Assembly: GCA_025890175.1 (NCBI GenBank)
Contig: JANPYM010000007.1
Span: 1,306,209 to 1,370,208 of the forward strand
Source: Ciborinia camelliae
Taxonomy: Eukaryota > Ascomycota > Leotiomycetes > Helotiales > Sclerotiniaceae
Length of the DNA: 64,000 nt
Reading direction: 5' to 3'
Below the pieces are notes generated by a model, which was not told the origin of the DNA, did not search any database, and worked only from the letters and a program-made list of their open reading frames with translations. The position numbers were made by a program, and so were the translations under genes. Within the stretch, counting starts at the first letter, position 1. Each line of letters begins with the position of its first letter. Shown here one piece after another: positions 47,749-60,400 of the stretch.

Positions 47749-48435
47749 GACAGGCTGCGTGGAGCGACAAGTTATATTTGAGGTTGGTGATGTTGAAACT
47801 GCGCGTGCTCTTGTGCCAATTATACGGTTCGGGATAAAAACACTTTCAAGTTCCTAGAAAAAGCTCGGACCACAACACTTTTTGGCCGATGATGCAGAAA
47901 ACCCAGGGTAGGGGGGTCAGATTCAATTCACCCAAAGTGTGCAAGGCTACGAAATATTTGTATTTCCAGATAGATTCATTATATGAATTGCTTATCAAAG
48001 GTAACATTAACATTAACATTTGTTGGAAATGTTTTGTAAATTCGTGTATTAGAACAATCCACATGACAATCATTCCAACACATGTTCTGTGCATTGAAAA
48101 ATTGTTTAAATGCATGGTTCTATTGCATATCGTACATCCCAAATGCCGAAGAACTAATTCATCAAAAAAAAAGAAAGAAACCCTCTCACGCCTGGCAAGC
48201 AGAACCCCGCTGCAAATCAAACCCTTCCTACGAGAATTCAGAGACATCAAGGTATTAAAATGACCGCTCTCGTAAATGTCGAAGTGGCCACATGTATGCC
48301 GCCCTCAACCAAGCAATCTTGTTCGAAAAGGAACACTATTTGTGGAAAGCCCCTACAATAGCTCATTCTTGGTATCAAAGGTTCATTCCACCCAATATGT
48401 CCCATACTCCACCGCATATTCATCACAAAGTTTCT
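47749..48435. other. Spacer between MIC60 start and the Rab5 gene 3' end
   Basis: Promoter side of MIC60. A 124-codon plus-strand frame and its antisense partner (47846-48263) show no domain and biased composition; I do not call a gene. ATTAACATTAACATT repeat at 48004-48018. Confidence 0.5.
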
Positions 48436-49429
48436 TTAACAGGCACAACCTGGGCCTGCTTGTGTTCCTGGCGCCTCGGGCCTGAGATCAACACCTGTTC
48501 CTCGTGGACCCCCAGCTCTTGGATTTCTTGGACCGGCTTGATCTAATGGCAGTTTCTTTGCAATGGCCGTGAATAATTCTCTCACGTTCTCGGAAGTTTT
48601 GGCGGAAGTTTCGAAGAATAATAAACCGGCTTCTCTCGCATAATTCGAAGCATCTTCAGTGGTAATAGCACGTTTGTCCGGTTGTTCCGTGACCAAATCG
48701 AGCTTGTTTCCGGCCAGAGCGATAATGATATTCTCGTTTGCTTGTCGTTGAAGTTCTTTCACCCAGGATTTGGCCTTATCCAATGAGGACTACCACATAT
48801 GTTAGGGAGCACTTTGTGATCTAGAAGTAGAGAAGCGTACGGCTTGTGTGATATCATAAACAACAACAGCACAGTTGGCATTTCGGTAATACATGGGCGC
48901 CAGCGATTTGTATCTCTCCTGACCTGCAGTATCCCATATTTCGAATTTGACTGTGGTATTGTCGTCGAGGGAAATTGTTTGTGTTAAAAAGGCTGCGCCG
49001 ATAGTACTCTCGCGGTCTGGAATAGTCAGCGGTGTGGTCTTTGTCCATCCCGAACTCCCTGCTCAAATTGTGCCGAGACCGTCGATATCAGAATGGGTTT
49101 CAATGGGAGGCTACTCACAATCATCGAATTGATCCTAGTACAAGATGTTAGTCTGTAAAAATCTACTTGCTTGGAAGTGTTGATAAAATACCTTTACGAA
49201 TCGTAAAACCAAAGAGCTCTGTTTCAAATATCAGCATTTCGAACAAAACTACCTTGCGAATAACAGCTCATACCTTTCCGACGGCAGACTCCCCTATCAT
49301 AAAATGTTAGCAGAGAAATGGATGAATATCCCAGGGATCCATCGGAGTCCACCTACCCAGTAACACCAGTTTAAACTGCGCAAATCGTGAGTTTCCAGCA
49401 CGGGAGCCTGGTGGACCTCGAGAAGCCAT
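48436..49429 (-). CDS. VPS21: Rab5-family small GTPase (Vps21/Ypt5 type)
   Basis: Six exons: 49429-49357, 49293-49274, 49218-49192, 49134-49119, 49016-48841 and 48789-48436 (221 residues). Exons 2-4 are micro-exons of 20, 27 and 16 nt, together encoding the end of the P-loop and helix 1. The spliced protein has GESAVGKSS (P-loop), [10 protein letters not shown] (switch I, Rab5 type), [20 protein letters not shown] (switch II), GNKLDL and ETSAKT. The end is CAC for double geranylgeranylation. The effector region TIGAAF and RFVKDQF mark Rab5. Rab5 proteins control early endosome fusion and vacuolar sorting. The Pro/Gly-rich hypervariable tail ([15 protein letters not shown]) is usual. Confidence 0.95.
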
Positions 49430-50191
49430 GTTGGAATGTGAATGAGATTTAATGGAGTGGGATGTATCGTTGAGCAAGTTGTATATGCTCGTGTAGTACT
49501 TGGAGGATTTCTTTCGCGGGAGGAAGGTAGAAATGGTGAAGGGAAAGTCAAATGTTATCTTGGTCTTGAGAAGCAGCTCAACCTGGAAAGTGACGACGAT
49601 CCTGAGTAATGGAGGTCGCTTCGATTACTGGAACAATCACGTGGGTCAAAAGGTTATTGGATATTCTTTGAAGGTCAACCTATCATAATCCATCATCAAA
49701 GGCTAGATTCACACTTGAATTAGGGATTTACCTAGATAGATAAGTAAGGAATGCAACAATGTAATTTTTCTCGAATAATATACCTAGATTTAATACCTAT
49801 TTAATAAAAATATGTCTTGCTCTTTTTATATTGTAAATCTCTTTTAGACTAGGTACCTACCTAGTACCTACCTCTCTTACCTAGGTAATAGATGGGTAGA
49901 ACAATTGTTTATAAAAGCTATATCAAGCAAAACAAGCAAAACAAGCAATAATTTGAAACTTTTGATATTGACATCTGGAACAAACCTAGGTACCCAGTAC
50001 TGAGCAGGTAGTAATATCAGGGGGTGCTTCTAGGGTGTATCCACAAAGGTTTAATTTTAGATATCGCGAGGCTCCGAGCTTTTGAATTAGAAGACAGCTA
50101 TATCAAGCTTGACTACGGAGGTAAAGAACTTTTGCTTGTGAAAACTACTTACTGCCGGTATACATACTGTCTGTAGGATAGATCAGTTAAA
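49430..50191. promoter_or_regulatory. Bidirectional upstream region (Rab5 / SAC1)
   Basis: 762 bp between divergent starts. A CACGTG E-box lies at 49638-49643. AGGTACC / CCTAGTACC / CCTAGG motifs cluster at 49850-49886 and 49986-49995, and AAACAAGCAAAACAAGC is repeated at 49928-49947. Confidence 0.5.
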
Positions 50192-52487
50192 ATGGCTAGT
50201 TCTTCGCCCTTTAGGGATATCAATGTTCATGCCTCAACATCGCATTACGCATTCACATCACCATCTTCACCCTCCGCACCAACGCTTGTTGTAGATCGTC
50301 CAACAGGGGATATACGACTCAATGATGGAGCACTTTTGGGAGGAAAGCGCGTCTCCAGTATTTTTGGCATATTGGGCATGATCAAATTACGGCTAGGTAT
50401 TTTGAAAGGCACATTATTCAGAAGTCGAGACTGATTTCTCTCTAGACAAGTACATTATTGTAATTACAAAGGCACAGCAGGTGGGAAGATTGAAGGGACA
50501 TGCGGTATACAAAGTTATTGCTACCGAATTTCTGCCTCTCCGAGAACGCGCACTTCGAGACCAAGATGAAGATACCTACCTCAACCTTCTTAAGACTTTC
50601 ATTAAGTCTGGACCGATGTACTTTTCCTATTCCTCCGACATCACCAATACTTTTCAAAGACAATCGCAGCTGGATACATCAGCTCCTCTGTGGAAGCGAG
50701 CAGATCACCGATTTTTTTGGAACAGGTTTATTCAATCAGATCTAATAGATTTCCGAACATCAGGTTCCCGACATCAACATGGGCAACAACCAGGGGTGGA
50801 TCCATATATCTTGCCAGTTATGTTTGGAATGCTTGAGATTGCGCACACTCAAGTCAAGTCTACTCCATTAACATTGGTCTTGATTACTCGAAGATCCAGA
50901 TACAGAGCTGGAACTAGATACTTTTCTCGAGGAGTAGATGAGGAAGGGCACGTTTCGAACTTCAACGAGACGGAGCAAATAATTATTCTCAATGATAACA
51001 CGAGTGGACTTGGTGGATTTGCTGGAGGTTCTGGAATGCAGAATGGCAAAGTTGGAGGGTCAGGCGGCAAGGAAATGCAAATATTGTCGTATGTACAAAC
51101 TAGAGGGAGTGTTCCAGTATATTGGGCTGAAGTCAACACTTTGCACTACACGCCAAAACTTCAGATTCGAGGAGTAGAATCCGCTGTTCCTGCCGCCAGG
51201 GCGCATTTCGACGAGCAGATTCGCATTTATGGAGACAACTATTTGGTAAATTTGGTGAACCAGAAGGGACGAGAGCAACGGGTAAAAGAAGCATATGAAC
51301 AGATGGTAAAGATTTTGGTTTCAGCGCCCGCCGAAAGCAGACAAAGCGATCAAGTTACAGATGAAAAATTTCTAGTGGTTGAGCCTAGTGGAAGGAGACA
51401 TGAGATGGACAGACTACACTATGTATACTTCGATTTCCACAACGAAACCAAAGGATTGAAATGGCATCGAGCACAGTTACTGCTTGATCAACTCAGCGCT
51501 GCTCTTGAGATGCAACAATATTTCCGTGGTGTTGATATGCCAGCTGATATTGATGGCCGACTCGAAGTTCGCAATCACCAGACCAGTGTTGTCCGTACAA
51601 ATTGTATGGATTGCCTTGACAGAACAAACGTCGTCCAAAGCATGCTTGGTCGTTGGACCCTTAACCGCCAGCTAGCAGATCTCGGTGTTCTCAACCGCGG
51701 TGAGAACTTTACATCAGCCGATCCACAATTCGAAGTTCTTTTCCGCAAACTTTGGGCTGACAATGCTGATGTCGTCTCAAAATCTTACTCGGGAACCGGT
51801 GCTCTCAAAACCGACTTCACACGCACAGGTGTTCGAACCAAAGCCGGTGCTCTTCAAGATCTCCAAAATTCCATTACACGATACGTGAGAAATAATTTCC
51901 TGGATGGGCCTAAACAGGATTCCTTCGATCTTTTCCTAGGCTATTATCTACCTAGTAATGCCAATATTGGCTCTCATCTTATTACTGCTGATAGGAGACC
52001 GCTACTAATCCAAAGCATCCCTTATATTCTCGCCTTCAGTATCTTTTTTGTTCTCATCGGCCTCTTCACCCCTCGCTTACCTAATGCCGCAGTATTCCCG
52101 TTGAGAATCTGGATTATGGTTTGGTTGGTGGTAGGAGCATGGTGTGCCCATTTCGTCTATGGCAATGGAATGTTATATGTAAGCTTCTCCATCCATTCTT
52201 CTTGTTACCTCTTCCTCGTAGCCCACGATCCCCTCTCATCCGACCTCTCTACTCCTATTCATTAGGTGTTTTGTGCTACAACCCTTTTTCTTACTAACTA
52301 ATCCCTTCTACAGGTCAACTGGCCCAAACTTAATCCCCGCCCTTGGGCAACAGAAGGCTACAACGAGGCAATAAGCAATGTGCGCAAAGACAAATTAGTG
52401 GGAGGGCTAGTAACCACTAAACATGAGCGCGGATTAAGCACAGCACGATACGCGAATGCCGAGGAGGGAAAGAAAAGAATCGAGTAG
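50192..52487 (+). CDS. SAC1: Phosphoinositide phosphatase Sac1
   Basis: Exons 50192-50396, 50446-52178 and 52314-52487 encode 703 residues. The Sac domain runs from about residue 55 to 510, with the catalytic Cx5R motif RTNCMDCLDRTN (nucleophile at about Cys455). Two hydrophobic segments near the C-terminus (IPYILAFSIFFVLIGLF and WIMVWLVVGAWCAHFVYG) form the ER/Golgi membrane hairpin. The tail after intron 2 is VNWPKLNPRPWATEGYNEAI and ends GKKRIE. Sac1 dephosphorylates mainly phosphatidylinositol 4-phosphate at the ER and Golgi and affects secretion and cell-wall synthesis. A Gly-rich insert (GLGGFAGGSGMQNGKVGGSGG) in the Sac domain near residues 255-275 is longer than in yeast Sac1. Confidence 0.96.
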
Positions 52488-53504
52488 ATTTCCTTTCCTT
52501 TCTTTCTTGTTTCTATGTTCTTTTCTCTAAGATGCACAAATTGCGTGCAACTCTTTAAATTTGCAGATTTCATATGTTGTGCGAGTGATTCCAATTTTTT
52601 TTCTTTTGTTAAGGGGTGGATGGATGGGGGAATGGGGGAGTGGTTGCAATGGATGGGGATATATTTGATAGTGTGAGCGTGCATGGTGATAGATTTTCAA
52701 AAGATCTAGAATTCGAGAACCTTTGATTCGAGAATGTGGGTTAAAGGGGTGGATGGACTGGGAATGGACGGAAGGGAACGGAAAGGAAAGGTTCTTAAGT
52801 ACACTGTAACTGTAACGTAGATATCGTATAAGGATTTAGTGATACCACTGGTACTGCTTCTGGCTTCAAATGCCGTTTCTTACTTTGTGTGCCAAGAGGG
52901 GAGCGTTTTGGCAAATACTCCACAAGTAGAATCTCGGGGATTGCATGGAATATTTGCCCCAATAAGTGTTGTAGGAAGTAGGGAGCTAAGAGGATATGTT
53001 TGATCTTCTTGGATATGGTTGCGGGCAAGATATTCATGCCGAACAAGTCGGGCAGTCCACACAGGTGTCCGGGCAATCCCCCATTACCTCGGACAACTAG
53101 ACTCGAGCACCATGTGGTGTTGCGCCACATTCTCCAAGCGATCTTCATTCTCTGAATTCTCCAGTTCAAGAGTCTTTACACATGTGCTGGCTCATGTAGG
53201 ATTGGGGGCTTGTTGATGACAGTATTATTGCTATTATCTCTGGGTATTTCCCCAAAAGGCTATTTATCTGATAGAAAACATCAGTAAGTCGCGCAGACTT
53301 ATGATACTAAAGTATCCCATTATATCATTATATCATTCCTCAGAGCCCAAAGTGTACCATTTGTAGTTGGAATCGCGCCATTCATAGAAACCTCTAGCCC
53401 CACATCATCCTTGAGTATGCATTAAACTTCCCTTATCACAATAGCCCTTGGTTCCCATCCAGTATTCCTCAAATCCCAATCATCCTTCATCAAAACTCCC
53501 CCGG
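52488..53504. other. Spacer after SAC1
   Basis: Mostly non-coding; GGAATGGACGGAAGGGAACGG-like purine tract at 52759-52790 and TTATATCATTATATCATT at 53318-53335. One doubtful minus-strand frame (52795-53145) is listed separately. Confidence 0.5.
52795..53145 (-). CDS. Doubtful hypothetical ORF, 116 residues
   Basis: Open frame from an ATG at 53145 (MKIAWRMWRNTTW) to the stop at 52795. I recognise no family. The stretch GLPDLFGMNILPATISKKIKH...LLAPYFLQHLLGQIF...LLVEYLPKRSPLG has an ordered, protein-like mix of hydrophobic helices and Pro turns, which is why it is listed. There is no second frame continuing it through a clear intron. It may be a small gene, an exon of a larger unseen gene, or chance. 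Confidence 0.3.
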   Translation of the reverse strand, partial: KIAWRMWRNTTWCSSLVVRGNGGLPGHLCGLPDLFGMNILPATISKKIKHILLAPYFLQHLLGQIFHAIPEILLVEYLPKRSPLGTQSKKRHLKPEAVPVVSLNPYTISTLQLQCT

Positions 53505-54359
53505 CTAATTACCAATCATCTTACCCACCATATTCGCAATTCCACTTTTCGCTCCCCTCTGCACATTCTGAAATCTCATGACTCCACAGCTCTCACTCTC
53601 TACATGCATAACCAACCCACTCAACAACTTGAATTCCCTCCCACATTTCGGACCCGGACATCTATAAATCTTCTGCTCGTGAAAGGGGCTTCTCAAATGC
53701 GCATTCAATGATGGTAGAGTATTGAATTCGCTGGAGCAGAGAGGGCATTCATAGCAGTAACCGTTCCAGGAGCGTTCAGTAGCGATGCTGGTCGAAGGCG
53801 AGGAAGGATACTCGATTTGACGGGTAGTGATTACATGGTTGCGGTCCAAACGACGGATTTCGGCGTTGATTCTTTCGCGGTTCATACCAGAAGGACATCG
53901 GCCGGATTCGAGGTGGATGATGAGGGCAGAGGCGGTTGGGTATTGGGTGGAGCAGAAGGGACATTTAATGGATAAGCCCATGTGGATTTTGGAATGTTGG
54001 TGCTGAGAACATTAGGTTTTATTTTCAGGCTCAATAGCGTGAGGTGCCAAAGACACCCAGTTTTTTCATCAAGAGCTTACCTGAATCAGATTGTTTGCAC
54101 TCATAAACATGCGTTTGCATGGTTTACAATAACGATCACCGTGAGCGGAAACATGATGATTTTCGCGATCGTTTGTAGACCAGAAATGTTTGTAGCAGCC
54201 ATCGCACTCAAAATCGGGTTCTTCATCATCGCTGGGATAATACGCGTAGTTGGACGAATCGGACGATTCAACATTACGATGCGCATTGCTGTTCTCAACA
54301 TGTTGATTGTAGCCATTTTGGCTGCTAAAATAGCGGCCACAAGGTTGACAGTAGACCAT
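53505..54359 (-). CDS. C2H2 zinc-finger protein
   Basis: Exons 54359-54081 and 54002-53505 encode 258 residues; the 78-nt intron is in phase 0 and its removal completes a finger (CKPCKRMFMSANNLIQHQHSKIH). At least five C2H2-type units are visible: YCQPCGRYFSSQNGYNQHVEN, ECDGCYKHFWSTNDRENHH, the unit above, KCPFCSTQYPTASALIIHLESGRC, and ECPLCSSEFNTLPSLNAHLRSPFH. A last RCPGPKCGREFKLLSGLVMHVESESC is atypical. The wide CPFC/CGRE spacing with HLESGRC ends is common in fungal proteins of unknown role, as distinct from DNA-binding tandem Kruppel fingers. Further 5' exons cannot be excluded. Confidence 0.85.
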
Positions 54360-57300
54360 ACTGTAGTTGAAATGAGATAATACAAGGAAGATGGGAGATT
54401 CGAGAGTTTTTGGACCTCTGAGCCTGAGTCTCTGATAGTTGAAGAAGGGGATCTCGGGGATAGTGTTAAAATTATAAGAAAAACTATACGGCAGGTGGCA
54501 AGCGGGGTAAAAAGAATGGAAAGAATGGAATTGAATATGAATTCAATTCAATCCAATTCAATGGTTCTTTATCTTGTCCAGAAGAAGAATCTGTATGCCT
54601 TCACAAATCTGGGCTAATTCAATGCCGCCAAGTCAATTCGGCGTTCAGTTCACATGGGATGTGGATTGTACAGTAGAAGCACAGGAGAATGGAAAAAGAA
54701 GTTTCTGTTTGAAGCTCTTTGTACGGTAGGTACCCATAACAAACTACATACCCAGGTAGGTACCTAGGTAAGGTAGGGTAGGTAGCACTGGTACGGTACC
54801 TATTACATTTACCGCTAGTCAGGGGTAAGCAGTAGCTTTTTAACTTGCCCAGTCAGGACTCAGTTAGCTTTTTCGTTCGCAGCCGAAGATTGCTTCGAGA
54901 ATCGAGAGGGGCTTAGCCATTTTTAAAATCATAATATATTAGATTAATAATAATCCCCAATTAATAAAGACTTAATAAACAAAAGCTTTTATTATAACTT
55001 TTGTTATTTAATGAATTTTATATTCTTTTAAATCAGAACAATCTTTACACTGCCGCTTCAAAAAGATGATTCCTGAATTCCCCAAGGAAAAAGTGGTACT
55101 CCAGAGAATAATAATAAGTCCTTGTTATAGTTGGTCCACCTCATTGGTCTATACGAAGGATTGGTCAATCGGATTTGCCGCATTAAAAATTAAAGATATG
55201 TTCTGTGGCAGATTTCATAGTGATGTGACGCTTCCCGTCGCCATCAACCTTTCGATACCCATCCAGACGAGCAACGTAGAACTTAGAATTAGGGCAAATC
55301 TGCAAGATAAGCATTGCCATCCATGTGCCATGCCTTCCTGATGGAATAAAATATGAGTTCATTAGATCAAGAGAGTTTGGATGAGGACAAAAAGATTGGC
55401 CTGCAGCAATCTTTCTGTCGAAAATCTCTAATCATGCATCCATGTTATCATCTATTACAGCAATTTTTATTGGCGATTATTTTCGCTTCTTTGATATTTC
55501 CAATGAACTTTGCGAACTTTTTCATACAATCGATCCATTCATTCTCCCTGTGCAAATATTGATGTTAGGTGTTTGGTCAAGGCCTAAATTAGCATCAAGA
55601 AACTCGCGGTTGCAGATAACCTGCAGTATTCTGGGATTGAGATCATCTATGACCGACCAATATCTTAAGTATACTTTCCATGCCGCTATCTCGCAGCCAA
55701 TAAAAAATTGTTTTGTGTGGCTAGGTTAGGGCCTCGTTGTTTCTGAGCTGATAGGTCTCTCTAAGGTTTTCAAATTGGTATAGCTCTCAGTTTGTACCCG
55801 GAGAAAGAGTTGGTATTTGCTGCACAACCTTTTGTTCTTGTCGATCGGTTTAATTATTTTTAAATCGTAAATAGTATGAAAAGCTTCAAATAAGCCCCGG
55901 ATACAATCGTACTTGGAATGCCAGCTAAAAACTTGATGTGTGTCTCTGGAGAAATTTATGAGTGACAAAAGAACAGAGGCATAAATCAAGAAAGAAGCCC
56001 ACCTTCTCCAGGAAGATATAAACATGCCATTACTTCATTTCGCGAGAGATGCCGAATATTGTATGACCTGATTGATGTATGAAGCAATCTTATCATCTAT
56101 GAAAACACAGTGAAATGCAACTTCTCGCAGCCCCTGGCTTCACCTTATCCAACTCTGTTTTGATTGTTCCGTCGCGATAAAGTTGATGTTCCCATTCCTA
56201 ATAAGGGGTTCTTCGTCCTTTATTCCCAACTTTCAGGAATCTGGACAGACTTCCACCGATAAATTCACGATTGAATACAACGACTCTGAAACTGATTTAT
56301 TAGGTGGGACTTCATCGATCATAGTCAGACCTATTGCCATATTGCTCCTTGGAGAAGTTGTGTCATTATGATATTGATCACCGGCAAGCCTTATATTGAC
56401 TCGCCGCGGTCTCATCAATGGCTCGAAGGATGGCGCTCGTGTGGGAACAGAGATTTATTTATTCACAATAAAACGCTGCTGCCGCCGGAGTACTCTCTCC
56501 ACTAAAGATTCGTCGACGTAATCTATATCAGCCAACCGTAATGGAGTGTTGCCACTTTCATGAGTTTGTTGAGTAAACAGTTCAGGGATATCTTTGCACT
56601 TTTGCACAATCCTCTTATTCTCGGAAGAATAACTCTCAATGGGCATCATGAATTGCGTTTCCTTAGAGAGATTTGGAGATTTGCGAGATTTGAGCTTTAA
56701 GACTGTTTCATGATTCTACAACTCTTGGCAAGATAAAACAGCATCTAAAAAGTTGTTGTTTGACCATAGTAGAGCTTGCTGGAACGGACCATAGTTCAGT
56801 ATGATCATTGGAAGAAAACGACGATAAGAACAAGAAGGATGGCATACCAAGTTTTCTGAGAACTGCGGTTCTACTTAGACATCAAGATTATGTGCCTTTT
56901 CGCTTCACGCTAAAAGTGGCAACGGAAATGGACTTCATCGGTGGGATTAGGTCTCTGCTGGGGCTCGGGAAGCGTGATTCAATCGATGCTGCAGAAATAG
57001 ATCCCGAAGCTGACCCAGAAACACTAAGGGTTAGTTCATTAAATGCCGGGGTCCACGACCTGGTTACATTTGGATGCATTGGATGTATCCGAGAAAGTAG
57101 ATGTAGCCTTCTTTGCAGCCTCAATGTTGATAATCTTTCATCCGTATTGGTTGTCGCGTGATGCAGGTTGACCACCAACTTCTCGACATTGCTCACTTGC
57201 TCGTTTCTCTGTGCAGACAAACAAACACCATACCTCAAGACTCATTTTAATTGCATGGCTGACTCACGTTACATTTTGGGGCTCTTGCCTAAGGTGATAC

Positions 57301-57491
57301 GGATGGAGTGAATTTACCAAACCGTACCACTGTCACCTCCATCTGCACAGCCGAGCTAAGGCAGAGTTTCTCAAACGCCAGGTTGCTTCTCTTTTTCCTT
57401 TGATTTGCTAACAAATTCTTGGATTTATTTTGACCAATATCGTATGCGGAACATAACATAAGCTATATTGCTACGAAGTTGAACTATCAAA
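54360..57491. other. 3.1-kb spacer upstream of the NLR-like gene
   Basis: No gene that I can support. AATTCAATTCAATCCAATTC repeat at about 54539-54562, dense GGTACC/CCTAGG motifs at 54727-54801, and a very AT-rich block at 54920-55050. Small frames of note: a 64-codon minus frame at 56455-56649 with GNTPLRLADIDYVDESLVE, faintly ankyrin-like, and a plus frame with MDFIGGIRSLLGLGKRDSIDAAEID at 56929 that ends without a clear partner exon. Confidence 0.5.
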
Positions 57492-60400
57492 ATGAAGCCA
57501 AATTTACTGTAAGAGCCCCATATCATTCAGTTTGATGCAAGCAAAATCTAATAGCCTATTCGCAGTCTAATTTTGGTGCATGGTATTACTGAAATTGGCC
57601 CAGATGGAAAAAAGGAACAAGCAAAAGCTTTCTTCGAGCATAACTTTACTCATTTCGCTGTTGGCGAGTTCGATTTTCTCGAGGGGATAACAACTACGAC
57701 ACCTCAAGAGGGGCTTCTCTACCATAGAGCATGCCGATTACTTGATTATGTACTCGATAAGAGACAAAATAACCAGGTGCGATAGTAGCTCTCCGTTTGT
57801 CTCTAGGACCTTATTCACATCTAATCAGGGGGCTCCGCACAACTCATCTGTGATCTTCATCTGCCATAATTTTGGTGGATCACTTGCCCAGCAAGTACGT
57901 ACTATCTTTTTGCTACCGTAATCAACTCCAAGGTTTAATGACAGTCGAGCGCAGGCCCTCTTTATAGCGTCAAAAGTCCCAAAATATCAGTCTATTGCAA
58001 CCAGCACCGCTGCATTGGTATGTTACAGCTCCTGTATGCTCTTCTAATAACATAAAATACATACTGATTAAAGTTTTCGAGATACTACTCGGGACTCCAA
58101 ATAGAGTCAAGGAAGATGAGACATGGGCGCATACTGTCCTACGACTTTTGTCAGTCTCCGACACGGCAAAAATAAATCCCTCGCACCTGATGCAGTGTTT
58201 ACCGCAAGAATTAGAAGATCTCCATACACATAATAGCCGCTGTGCGCAAGCCCACCAAGTTGTTTCCGTATCCGAGAGCTCCAGTACCTTGGTAAGTTGT
58301 GACCGTTGTCTAGTCAATATCAGGATTCAAACTATGTCCTACCATATGCTAAATCACGGCAGATTATTGATCGCGAATCATCAGTGTTTGATCTTAAAAA
58401 TGATCTCAACGTTGAAGTTCCTTGTGATCATCTGGATCTTTGGCAATTCAAAAATGACCATGCAGGCGCAAAAGCTGTCTGTCGAATAGTCAGACTAATT
58501 GCTAGTAGCATGACCCACAGTGCGTTACCTCTACAGGGATAATTTCCTTTCCAACACTGCTAACCTTTTTAAGAATTTGACGACAAGTTTTATGAGTTTT
58601 TAAGTATTCTCTCACTGTTGAGTCCGGCCCCCTATCAACCAAGAATCGATGCCTTCGTGCCGATGTTGGTACACTGGACCCGAAGCAATTCCGTTTTTAA
58701 TCACTGGAAAACCACCTCTTCCAACGGAGTATTGTGTTTACATGGACCTCCCGGGAGCGGAACTGCATTTCTTACGTCTCAAATCTTAAAAAGCCTCTTG
58801 GATAGTGAAAACCTCAATCCGCCGCTTATAATTGGGTTTGCTTTCAACAAACAATATACAAATTCGCGGTCCATATTATCTCTATTTACATCGCTCACGC
58901 ACCAAATTCTACTCGCTCGACCATCGTTATTTCATCAAGTAAGTAAACTTGGAGAAGAAATGATGACCCTCAAGATCTTCACCCCAGAATCATTCTGGAC
59001 GGTGCTAAATCACCTCTTGAGAGCTTCGTTTGGAACTCATATCGTTTGTATTATCGATTCCGTTCATGAATGTGATGAGTCATTTCACAAGAGTTTGGAA
59101 GATTTGAAACAGCTCACACGGCTTTCTGAAGGAACTTTGAAAGTTATTTTGACATATGAAGATCCATACACTGGGCACGTGGGAGATGAGGCACTCGACG
59201 ACATTTTGCTGGACTCTGAAATTCAAGACACCATTGTCAAATCTGTTGTTCAGCTAAAGTTGAATGATTTAACACAAAAAAAGTCTTCATGGAAGAGCAT
59301 GGAACAAGAAATAGCAAAGGAGCTATGCAATACGTCAACAAGTTATCTCGCAGCCAACTTGAACATTGACTTTCTACGACGCGCCAATATCAGAAGCACG
59401 AAAGTGGCCACCAAAGAAATCCTACGAAATCTACCCAGTACTTTAAACATCCATTATGACCTCATAATACATAATATCATGGCTCTCAAAGAGAAGTGGA
59501 TTTTCTCGGCATTAAAATGGGTTACTTTTGCTGCCAGACCCCTAACAGAGATTGAACTTGCCGTAGCTGTCGCTTTTGACGAAATGAAGCAGGACCAGTC
59601 AATGTTAGAAACACCATTGGAGGATAGAATAGTTTTGGATATTATCCAAAACCTCAACAGATACATTGGTCCTTTCTTTAAGGTCGTCAATAACAGTATC
59701 CAATTCGTTCATTCGGAATTTCGAAATTTCCTGGCACAGCATTTCAATCACTCATTTGTCGGCTCGAGTGGTGCTGCTGAAATGCTATCCTCATGCATCG
59801 ACTATATTCAATTATATGTACGCCAGGTATCTATCGGAGAAAGCAACTCTCCCTTATCAAATCTTGAACTGAGCCTTCTTTCCTATGCAATTACAAGCTG
59901 GCCTGAACACTACACGCAATCTAAGTCCTATCACCACGTCGTTGAGTATCTAAGCAACTTCTTGGGCCAGTTAGATGCGTCAGACATCAAAAATTTGTCG
60001 GATGTCTACTGCCAAACCCAACCCGTTGATTATCACATGGAACCACTGACTTCGGCCCTTCATCTTGCATGTCGCTTTGGACTTTCCCACTATGTGGAAC
60101 GAATTATCCAAAATGAAAATTCTCAATATACAGCTGAAAGTCTGTTCGCTGGTCTTGATACAGCAGCTCGCTTTGGCCAAGAGGATGTTGCCAACCTGCT
60201 CATTCAGCATGGTGTGGTGTCTGAATCGGCACTTGGACTTAGCATTCAAAGTGGAGACATCTATCTTGTCAAGAAACTGCTGTCCATTAAGCATGACATA
60301 AACCAGGCAGACTCTGAGGCAAATACCCCTCTGCATCATGCAGCAGCTAGAGGTGATCTTGAAATTCTCTTGCTACTTTTGGAGAACGGGGCGGACAAGA

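Noticed and set aside
47846..48263. Overlapping 124- and 134-codon frames on opposite strands
   Set aside because: Mutually antisense, without domains; at most one could be real and neither has splice or start support.
54069..54385. Plus-strand hydrophobic 132-codon frame and a second minus frame over 54101-54385
   Set aside because: Shadows of the first exon of the C2H2 zinc-finger gene.
57960..58380. Apparent frameshifts in the N-terminal domain of the NLR-like gene (reading frame seems to jump twice)
   Set aside because: Both jumps vanish with normal introns: 58018-58081 (donor GTATGT, acceptor TTCGAG) and 58292-58362 (donor GTAAGT, branch GCTAAAT, acceptor GGCAG). The joined protein then matches the conserved family strings STAALILLGTP and TLIIDRESS.
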